From: Trissonchulus latispiculum
Taxonomy: Eukaryota > Nematoda > Enoplea > Enoplida > Ironidae
Reading direction: 5' to 3'
Length of the DNA stretch: 64,000 bases
Assembly (NCBI GenBank): GCA_030248195.1
Contig: JASAND010008447.1
Location: 1-64,000, forward strand
The notes beneath the pieces are model-generated. The model did no database searches and was not told the DNA's origin. It worked only from the letters and a program-made list of their open reading frames with translations. Positions 57,301 to 64,000 of the stretch are shown here, piece by piece (within the stretch, counting starts at the first letter, position 1; every line of letters starts with the position of its first letter). The position numbers and the translations under genes were made by a program.

Positions 57301-58766
57301 AATTAGTGCCATAACAGGACAGTGCCATACCTGGAATTGACCGTTGACCTAGGTAACCAAAGGTAGCGGGTTCGATCCCCATCTCAGGGCCGAATTTTTC
57401 GGATCTGAGATGCTGCAGTGACACATCTTAGTTTTGTTCGTTCTTTATTCGGCGGAGTGATATATACTGATCTGGGCTTATTCTAGTAGTGGATGGGGCG
57501 GGGGCCCACTCATAAACACCCTTCCCCCTTCCCTAAAGTCGCCTCCAAAAGTGGGTGCCCCTTTTGGTACCAAATCTAGGCCTCAAATATCGCTCAGAAG
57601 GTCAAACTTTCAAAAAGTTTGCTGCTTCGCCGGAGGTTTTTTGCTTTTTTGACCACTGAATCTGCTTAATTTTGCGATAAAAATCACTTTTACAGTGCAT
57701 GCTAGAAAAACACCGCTGTTGTTAGAATATTAGTAGGAAAATTGAACCCCTCCAAATTCCCTTGCCCCTCGGACTATTGGAGGAACCTAAGAAAAAAGGG
57801 TCTTTTCCAGATTACCCCACCACCACTCAAAGTTCTTAAAACTCGACCAAATGAGCTGAAATTTGGTGTGGGTATGTTTTCGACCACGCTGAGTTCAAAT
57901 ATCGCAAAATTTTTCGATTTCGCGAAATCGATCTTTATCGATTTCTAAGGGGGACCCAAGGGTAACCGAAAATTTTTTGTCTTCGATTTTGCTGAAAAGT
58001 TGTATATAGGGGGTTTTTGGGCCGCAGAACACGAATCTGAAGTCCGTTCTTCGTACTTTCTGTACTTTTTCTACCAGGCGAGCTGTTAAGTTTTCTGTGT
58101 CCAAAGATTTTTGCTCATCTGTTCCCTCCCCTTGAGCGCTTTCACAGAAGACGGCATATAGCAAGAGGAAAGAAATGTTGTGACCCAAAATGTATATACA
58201 TTAACTGTAACAGCTCGCAAGAAGGATATATTAGAGGTTGGAAGGCTGCCTGGGATAGAGATGAGCACGGGCCGGATTTTTTCGGCCCGGCCCGCTCCAA
58301 AATCTTGCCCGGCCCGGCCCGCTCCAAGATTCGGCCCGGCCCGCTCCAAGATTCGGCCCGGCCCGCTCCAAGATTCGGCCCGGCCCGGCCCTGCCCGCCA
58401 AAAGAAAATTTCCAAAATTTTACTAACAATATTATTTCAAAGGCTCAAATGCAATATGGAAACGCTAAATTATGCTACAAAATGTTAAATTTTGCTGTAA
58501 AATAGCCAGAATGAGTAGATATTTAGCTAATTTTAGCGATTTTAGAACATTTTCTATAGTCGATCCGGCCCGTTTCGGCCCGCAGTTGTAAAATTTTGTA
58601 GGCTCGGCCCGGCCCGGCCCGCTAACAAATGGGTGTCGGCCCGGCCCGGGCCGACGGGCCGAAATGCTCATCTCTAGCCTGGGAACAAGATTTATTCAAC
58701 TAAATTTCGTAAACAAAATGATTATTCAAACAGAAAGTTAAAAAGGAATATACGAACCTCAGTCAT
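45186..58766 (-). CDS. gene B: ~1262-aa paralogue of gene A
   Basis: Coding exons: 58766-58758 (from the ATG), 55575-55514, 52949-52861, 51156-51059, 50379-47021 and 45357-45186. Every splice site and phase matches gene A, giving 1262 codons plus stop with no disabling change. Replacements are conservative or lie in low-complexity tracts (for example an extra Ala run, and loss of a few residues near SVSGPTAV). The SUMO-interacting-type motif (EIDVVDLVSDSDD) is unchanged. The sumoylation-type site stays IKQE, followed by KPE instead of PPE. The last residues are LPYLF rather than LPYPV. Retained frame and motifs suggest the protein is still under constraint. Function not recognised. Confidence 0.8.
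45497..45703. mobile_element. small palindromic MITE, CCTTTTCGCGC ends, in gene B last intron
   Basis: GGGCCTTTTCGCGCGCGAG at the left and CTGCGAGAAAAGGACC at the right. Relative of 25949-26115 with a larger TTAACTC-rich interior. Confidence 0.65.
46105..46190. repeat. 86-bp near-perfect palindrome
   Basis: TAAGGGAATTACTCTTCAAA at one end is mirrored by TTTGAAGAGTAATTCCCTTA at the other, with a TAGT loop after GCCAAAAATT. The arm sequence matches the foldback at 54094, so this is that element with its centre collapsed. Related arm sequence continues to about 46265 and resumes at about 46684-46895. Confidence 0.8.
46270..46677. mobile_element. G-tract TIR element, CCTGGGTTTA ends (408 bp)
   Basis: CCTGGGTTTACTTTA at the left, TAAAATAAACCCAGG at the right. 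G and C homopolymer shoulders and a central CCGGCGAAGCCGG (about 46469). It interrupts an older foldback copy (46105-46895). Related to 2876 and 55988. The target-site duplication is not clear. Confidence 0.72.
47021..50379 (-). CDS. gene B large exon (3359 bp)
   Basis: Acceptor and donor are identical to those of gene A (ATTTATTTCAG; CAG|GTTAGT). It is three bases longer overall and enters phase 0, leaves phase 2. The 5' quarter is almost identical to gene A; the middle, around the SVSG/VSDSD region, is the most diverged. Open frames of 266-340 codons on the opposite strand are shadows. Confidence 0.9.
51059..51156 (-). CDS. gene B internal exon (98 bp)
   Basis: Same splice sites and phase as 31656-31559. 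The last codons read ICTQ instead of ICAQ. Confidence 0.87.
51420..52182. mobile_element. solo LTR (763 bp), copy 2 only
   Basis: Begins TGTAACGC and ends CGCTACA (TG...CA), flanked by CTTA at 51416-51419 and 52183-52186. Copy 1 has one CTTA here. A TATATAA-like box is near 51791. No gag or pol, primer-binding site or second LTR, so it is a solo LTR left by recombination. The superfamily cannot be told. Confidence 0.82.
52861..52949 (-). CDS. gene B internal exon (89 bp)
   Basis: Same sites and phase as 33700-33612; the protein segment is unchanged. Confidence 0.87.
53089..54089. mobile_element. TTAA-target element, inverted copy (1001 bp)
   Basis: TTAA at 53085-53088 and 54090-54093 flanks GGTGGTGGTATCC ... 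AACCGGCACC. Copy 1 has one TTAA at 33837-33840. It runs in the opposite orientation to 24189. It shares its right TTAA with the next element. Confidence 0.92.
54094..55308. mobile_element. TTAA-target foldback element, G6/C-tract ends (1215 bp)
   Basis: Flanked by TTAA at 54090-54093 and 55309-55312. Ends GGGGGGACTAAA and TTTTAGTCCCCCC. Arms of about 500 bp (54094-54605 and 54797-55308) are inverted copies, around a loop of about 190 bp. No coding frame. Confidence 0.9.
55514..55575 (-). CDS. gene B internal exon (62 bp), possible alternative start
   Basis: Same sites and phase as 34104-34043, including the ACCATGACAGAG start-like context. Confidence 0.85.
55871..57325. mobile_element. FB-like foldback with inverted tandem arrays, copy 2
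   Basis: GTTATGGCACTC units at 55890-55987 and 56365-56425 and inverse GAGTGCCATAAC units at 57172-57325. It lacks the 1400-bp TTAA insertion of copy 1 but carries a 377-bp insertion at 55988. Confidence 0.65.
55988..56364. mobile_element. G-tract TIR element, CTGGCTTATTTTTA ends, 5-bp TSD (377 bp)
   Basis: CACTC at 55983-55987 and 56365-56369; copy 1 has it once at 35530-35534. The ends are mirrored (CTGGCTTATTTTTA and TAAAAATAAGCCAG). G/C homopolymer shoulders, with CCGGCTTCGCCGG at about 56127. Non-coding. Confidence 0.9.
57474..58050. mobile_element. composite G-tract/foldback fragment (copy 2 of 38041)
   Basis: Collinear with 38041-38660 and predates the duplication. Confidence 0.5.
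58256..58676. mobile_element. hAT-type MITE, 8-bp TSD, GGCCCG-rich (421 bp)
   Basis: GCCTGGGA at 58248-58255 and 58677-58684; copy 1 has it once at 38835-38842. The ends TAGAGATGAGCA and TGCTCATCTCTA are perfect inverted repeats. The interior has tandem CGGCCCGGCCCGCTCCAAGA units on one side and CGGCCCG words on the other. An 8-bp TSD plus a TAGAGATG end is characteristic of hAT. Confidence 0.93.
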
Positions 58767-58790
58767 GGTTTCCTGCTCCCGAAAGACCTT
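58758..58790 (-). CDS. gene B first coding exon (33 bp)
   Basis: Identical to 38948-38916. The hAT MITE sits about 74 bp downstream in the following intron, clear of the donor site. Confidence 0.68.
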
Positions 58791-59404
58791 CTGAAACAGG
58801 ACAAAGTTATATACTTGCGTTTACTTATAATACTTATATTTAGATAATTCGAAATAGGAAAAAATGATACTACGCAGGGGACCACCCAGGATTTTAAAAA
58901 GGGAGGGGTAGAGAGCGAAAAAATTTTGAAATTGAAATAGAAAGGTGCCGTATGCGTAAAAGGGTTAAAAATTGAGTTACGAAATTTCTGCAGGCGAGTA
59001 CAATTTTAAGAAATGAGACAGAAAACGGCACAGACGCCAATACTTTCCTATTTTAATTTTATGCAGTGCTTTCTTCCCAAAACTTCCGGATGGGGGGGGG
59101 GGTAATCGGACAAAAAGGAAGGAATAGGAACACCCAAAACCCCTCCCCTGGGTGAGCCCATGATACTACCCCTAACCGGAACAACAACAAAAGGTAGCTG
59201 AAAAAACAGGAAACAAAGCTTGTTACCCATCTTTCACTTTCTAAAGATGCCAATAGCTATGAATTAACTTTTAGCACGGTTAGACACCCTTTTATTGTCT
59301 GACCTCACCTCAATAAATTTTCATAATATAATAACGCTTCATGTGCTGTGCATGCGCTTTAATATTTTATTTAAGGATAATGTTTAATGTTAACAAATAA
59401 CGAT

Positions 59405-59525
59405 ATTTAGGTAGGTAGGTAGGTATAAATCACTTCCCGCCCGCTAGCTGGTGAGCTGTCGCGAGGCCTCTCCACAGAGACAACCAAGGTGAATAACTCC
59501 GACCGCGTCGGGGCTATCTACAAAG
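59405..59525. mobile_element. ~120-bp insertion with (GTAG)n edge, copy 2 only
   Basis: A GTAGGTAGGTAGGTATAAAT run followed by a GC-rich stretch absent from copy 1. A simple-repeat edge is typical of a retroposed 3' end. Family not recognised. Confidence 0.45.
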
Positions 59526-59614
59526 GCTTAAATGTCATTACCCGCGCGCGCAGAGTGTGATTACCTCCACGCTAGCCCAATATGTCATTGCGCGGAATAT
59601 TACTACACGCTACG

Positions 59615-59618
<4 letters not shown>

Positions 59619-59684
<66 letters not shown>

Positions 59685-59703
59685 GTATATATATATATAT
59701 ATA
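59619..59703. repeat. (TA)n microsatellite
   Basis: Long AT run with one ACACG interruption near 59681. Copy 1 has only a short version at about 39648. Confidence 0.95.
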
Positions 59704-60385
59704 AGCAGCAAATGTGAACAAAACTGACCGTTACAGAAGCGCCAACCATGATTTTAGATAACAGATTTCACATACACGTATCCGAACTGACAAAAATCAC
59801 CACACTAAGGATTAAGTAATTATATATTTAGGCTAAAAATAAAATAAAATATATAAAGATAGTAGAAGATGCCAAAATTTGTTGTTGAATGAGTATTCGA
59901 CCGACCTTTATCACTGCAAACTAAGAACAGACATTCGGCCGCCGTTAAGCGGAATTTTCCGGTTGGACCTCTTTAACTATTCTCCCCCAAAAGACCCAAT
60001 TTAATTATTCCCCCCCCCCCCCAAATTGGAAACTATACATAAACTCGCAGTTTAGTAACCGCAAGTGTAATACACACAAATGCAACTGACAACAGAGATG
60101 CTTCTAATCAGCTTGTAACTAAAAACTTTAAATTTTCAAAAAATTTTCAAAATGTTACATTTTAAAAATCTGGAATTTTAAAATAATGATTAACTTGCAT
60201 GAATTATATATTTAAGTTAGCATTAGCTCATTGTACATAAAAATTTAAGAATTAGCTTGAGCTGATAAATGATTTTAAAATAAATATTTTTAATTTGAAC
60301 ACAAAGAACTGGAAGATTATTTTATTTTTTATTCAGAATAGGTCAGAATCAGCCAGATAACTTCTATCACCTTTTTTCAATATTT

Positions 60386-60896
60386 GGGTCTCTTGCGCTT
60401 TCCCCCCCAGCCGTAAGTTTTGATTTTTTTGACCAATAACTTTGAAATTTGGTATGGGTGCATTCTGAAGGCTTATGAATTCAAAAATTTTAAAATTTTT
60501 AAAATTTTTAAAAAATTTTAAATTTTTGTTTGGTAAGGGGGGACTAAGGGGAACCAAAAATCTTCATAAAATTTTGCTGAAACCTTGCATAGGGGTTTCA
60601 GGGCCGCTGAGCACGAATCTGAAAACTGTTTTTCGATTCAGCTTTTCGTTAGCTCAGTATAAGCTTACACGTTAAGCTTACAACTTTAGCTCATACTGAG
60701 CTAACGAAAAGCTGAATCGAAAAACGGTTTTCAGATTCGTGCTCAGCGGCCCTGAAAAGCCCCTATACAGGTTTTCAGCAAAATGTTTTAATTTTTGAAT
60801 TCATAAGCCTCCAGTATGCACCCATACCAAATTTCAAAGTTATTGGTCAAAAAATCAAAAGTTACGGCTGGGGGGGGGGAAGCGCAAGAGACCCCA
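60386..60896. mobile_element. foldback element, GGGTCTCTTGCGC ends, copy 2 only (~510 bp)
   Basis: TGGGTCTCTTGCGCTT at the left is mirrored by AAGCGCAAGAGACCCC at the right, and the arms are inverted throughout. The centre (AGCTCAGTATAAGCTTACAC) is shared with the foldback at 40673. Copy 1 near 40560 lacks it. Confidence 0.82.
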
Positions 60897-61167
60897 ACAC
60901 TTAAATACTTCTAAACACATATGACCCAAATTGAACTATTTCCCCCCAAACAAGTTAGGGGAGGGGGAATATTAAAAGAGATCCTTCCGGATTGTTGCCC
61001 AAATAACTGGAAAAATCGGGTGTGCATAAAACACGGCCCGGCCCCGGCCTCACATAAAACACGGCCTCATTACGGGCCCGTACATAAAACACGGCCCCGT
61101 CACGGCCTCATACATAAAACACGGCCCCGTCACGGCCCCATCAAAAAATCATGTTTTTGACTAATGG

Positions 61168-61169
<2 letters not shown>

Positions 61170-61243
<74 letters not shown>
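61170..61243. repeat. (TA)n microsatellite
   Basis: About 36 TA repeats. Confidence 0.97.
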
Positions 61244-61247
<4 letters not shown>

Positions 61248-61568
61248 TTTGGATCGACCGGAATTCCGGTTCCGGTTCCGGTACTTTTTGTTCTGGTTCG
61301 GTTCCGGTTCCGGTTTTTGAAAACGTACCGGAACCGGAACCAATTTTAGCCTATTATCAAAAGCAAAATTTTTTTAAAATTTTCAAAAATTTTATCAAAC
61401 TTCTTTAAAACTTTCTGAAAAACTGCGATTCTCTTGTAACCAGAATATGAGTTAGTCAAAACTTTTCGCCTGCGGCGCTATTACATTACTTAGAATGTTT
61501 AGAATTTGCAATAATAATGTCTAATGTACATGTATCCTTGTTATGAATTTTAATATATACATATATAG

Positions 61569-61569
<1 letters not shown>

Positions 61570-61610
<41 letters not shown>

Positions 61611-61638
61611 GTTTTTATATATATATATATATATATAT
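61570..61638. repeat. (TA)n microsatellite, interrupted
   Basis: Two TA runs split by CGTTTTT. Confidence 0.93.
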
Positions 61639-62174
61639 TATAAAACAAAAATAATACTTAACTCAGATTAGATAGCACAAGACCGCCGATACTTTTAAAT
61701 TTAAGTAGTGGTAAATATAACTAATGCTGAGTTGAAATTATTGAAGCCTTTGCGTCGACCTATGCTATTTCAAAATTATAGAGTGCGCTGTTGTATATAT
61801 AATCAAATGTCAGTTTTAGCTTAAATTTAATCTTTTTAATTGTTTAAATCGAGACTGGACTTTAAATATGGACTAAGTTTATTGCTGTTTAGAAATTATA
61901 TAATCCAGTGCGCAGGTCAACAGAATTACTAAAAAATTATAGATGGAACAAACAGCAAGGGTTCTTAAAAATCTTTTGAAGAAACATCATTTAAAATTTT
62001 AAAATCCTGATGAAGCTAGCCAAAAGGAAGAAATTTCGTTTAATTCAAGTTGGAGAAATTGTACATTTCGACTGTCTTTGAAACTTGTGCTTTTGGCTTA
62101 TATGTTTAAAGGATGAAAATTTATATACACATTTCAACCATGCAAAAACATTTGCATTTTAATCAGAAAACTCC

Positions 62175-62186
62175 AATATATATATA

Positions 62187-62227
<41 letters not shown>
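62175..62227. repeat. (TA)n-(TG)n microsatellite
   Basis: TA run, TG run, then TA run. Confidence 0.95.
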
Positions 62228-64000
62228 CCAATTTCAGCATCTCCTAATCTATCAAATTAAATTGTTTAAATGTTTAGTCTTTTAGTTTGAAAAATCGAAT
62301 TTTGAATTGAAGATATTATCTTTGAACCACCTTTTTTAAGCTTTTGTATCTTCGTAAACCTACAAATAACTTTACGTTATGCAGTTATTAAATGTGTAGA
62401 GTAAATTAAATTGTGTAAATGTGTTTAGGTGTAAATTTAATTTTAATTTGTCGCTCCGAAAAACTTAAGTAAAATATTTTTGTAAAATTTGAGAATTTAT
62501 AAATATTCATCACCTTTAAAATTAACTTATTAACGAAACTACATTTGACCAAATGTTGTACATCGTAGAATAGGGCACGCTTAGAGAATTCGAGTGATTT
62601 AAAAATCAACGGATAGTCTTTATCTTAGCAATCAGTAACTAAGTTTTTAGAGTAAGCCGTGCCTTATTGACACCTTGTGGTCATAAAATTCAAGAGATCG
62701 TAAAAAATAATATTTTTTAAAAATACACAAAATAGCATAAACACATTTACACATTTACTTTACACAATTTAATTTAATTTACACATTTAATAACTGCATG
62801 ACATAAAAGTTTGTTATTTGTAGGTTTACCAAGGTACAAAAAATGAAAAAGATGGTTCAAACAGAATACGTTCAATTCAAAATTCGATTTTTCAAACTCA
62901 AAAACTAAACATTTAAACAATTTAATTTGTTAGATTAGGAGATGTCGAATTAGTTGTATTTAGTCCCATTAATCAAAAACATGATTTTTTGATGGGGCCG
63001 TGACGGGACCGCGTTTTATGCACGGGGCCGTGTTTTATGTGGGGCCGGGGCCTCAGACTGTTCAAGATAATGAAAATTATTGCTTTATGAAATAGTGCAA
63101 CTGAAACACTATGGGAATTCGCTTACGGGTTTCCAGAAAAAAAGGAGCAAACAGCAAAAAACTGGAGAAAACATTTTTTCGACAATTGTTTTCAAAAACA
63201 CCAACCCTAAGATGCTATCTACGATTACAAAAAAATGCGCCCACCAACTTTACAAATTCCAAAATTTCTAGCAGCTTTAGGAGCAAAGACGGTAAAAGAG
63301 AAACAGTCCAAAACAAGAAATTTAATACTTCAAAATCAAAATATCGACAAGTGAACAGATCAGAAACGGAACTGGGTCACATAGGATTGACTAGGTGACA
63401 TGGCTTTCCAAAAAAACCAAAAATTCTGATTTTATGATTTCATTTTAAATTGATTTTATCGAAAATAAAATGAAAGAGTGTAATATAATATTGTCATGTT
63501 CTAGTTTTGCGAAAAACATTATATAAATAAGACGGCACTATTTTATGAAACCTAACGACCTACAGATATGAGTTGTGAAAACTCATAAATTATCCATCTG
63601 AAGGAAATTCTGCAGTCTCTGGTAAACTTTATGGCTTGTCGATCTGAGTAGGGGCAAACGTTTTCCTCCATTTACAGGGGATTAACGTAATGACTCTGTC
63701 CACTTGAAACCAGTAGGGGTCAATATATATTTTTCTAGTTTCTACCAATAGTCCAGTTTACCTCTAATGATTGTGGGAAACTTCGCCACACTATTGTTCT
63801 AATTGGTCGCTTGACCTTTATATAACTTAAACGCTAGGAAAGGGGTAACTGTAGATATGTTTAGAACTGAGCTTTAATACAGGGAAAAGATAAAGAATAA
63901 GACATTGATAGAGATAAGAGGGAATGGATGTTAAAAGAATGTTTCCTTTTGTATCTAGATTCTTTATATCATTTAAAAGAAGGAAACGTTTGGTAAGGGG

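Larger units (their letters stand above)
61020..63053. mobile_element. 2-kb foldback with CATAAAACACGGCC arrays, copy 2 only
   Basis: The left has about four 27-bp units of CATAAAACACGGCCCCG; the right has the inverse (about 63005-63045). Next inward, both sides carry AAAAAATCATGTTTTTGA, inverted. The interior is (TA)n, a GGTTCC-rich patch (61258-61340) and another inverted pair (about 62234-62420 with 62750-62950), suggesting nested elements. The exact target-site duplication is unresolved. Confidence 0.7.
45195..63992. repeat. segmental tandem duplication, copy 2 (contains gene B)
   Basis: Head-to-tail partner of 26237-42894. Copy-specific insertions are at 51420, 53089, 54094, 55988, 58256, about 59405-59525, 60386 and 61020. 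The last bases of the window (GGTAAGGGG) no longer match copy 1, so either another insertion or the duplication edge starts there. Confidence 0.9.

Noticed and set aside
61151..61408. Frames with Tyr-Ile repeats at 41766, 59532 and 61151
   Set aside because: Translations of (TA)n microsatellites.

Overview
This looks like nuclear DNA of an invertebrate animal. It has GT-AG introns, a protein gene split into small exons plus one 3.36 kb exon, a CR1/Jockey-type LINE fragment, long (TA)n microsatellites, a kilobase-scale satellite and many short non-autonomous DNA transposons. I see no bacterial operon, rRNA, tRNA or CRISPR array. I cannot name the phylum or species from sequence alone.

Layout. 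1-10752: tandem satellite of about 2.1 kb units (four and a half copies) built on 163-bp sub-repeats and a GC-rich hairpin tail. 10753-13250: older repeat debris with a clean 8-bp-TSD element. 13251-26228: mostly non-coding, with one broken LINE reverse transcriptase (16047-17869), a small MITE, a chain of elements inserted at TTAA, and a G-rich TIR element. 26229-38948 (minus strand): gene A. 42894-45185: intergenic. 45186-58790 (minus strand): gene B, a tandem paralogue of gene A. The duplicated block continues to about 63992.

Genes. Genes A and B each rebuild, with matching splice phases, into six coding exons and one unbroken frame: about 1260 aa (A) and 1262 aa (B). The protein is mostly Ser/Pro/Thr-rich and disordered. 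It has a short helical N-terminal part, basic patches, a SUMO-interacting-type motif (DVVDLVSDSDD), a sumoylation-type site (IKQE) and a basic helical segment near the C-terminus. I infer a nuclear, SUMO-linked scaffold but recognise no named family. The hydrophobic frame in the last exon is a decoy; splice phase selects a Pro/Arg-rich frame.

Because the two copies align, each acts as the empty site for insertions in the other. This exposes, with target-site duplications, at least seven clean transposon insertions: TTAA-targeting families, a hAT-type MITE, a solo LTR, a 5-bp-TSD G-tract element and an 8-bp-TSD element. Several foldback elements with less certain ends are also present. This natural before/after record, the serial TTAA insertions and the family of G-tract elements with a CCGGCGAAGCCGG core are the most unusual content.
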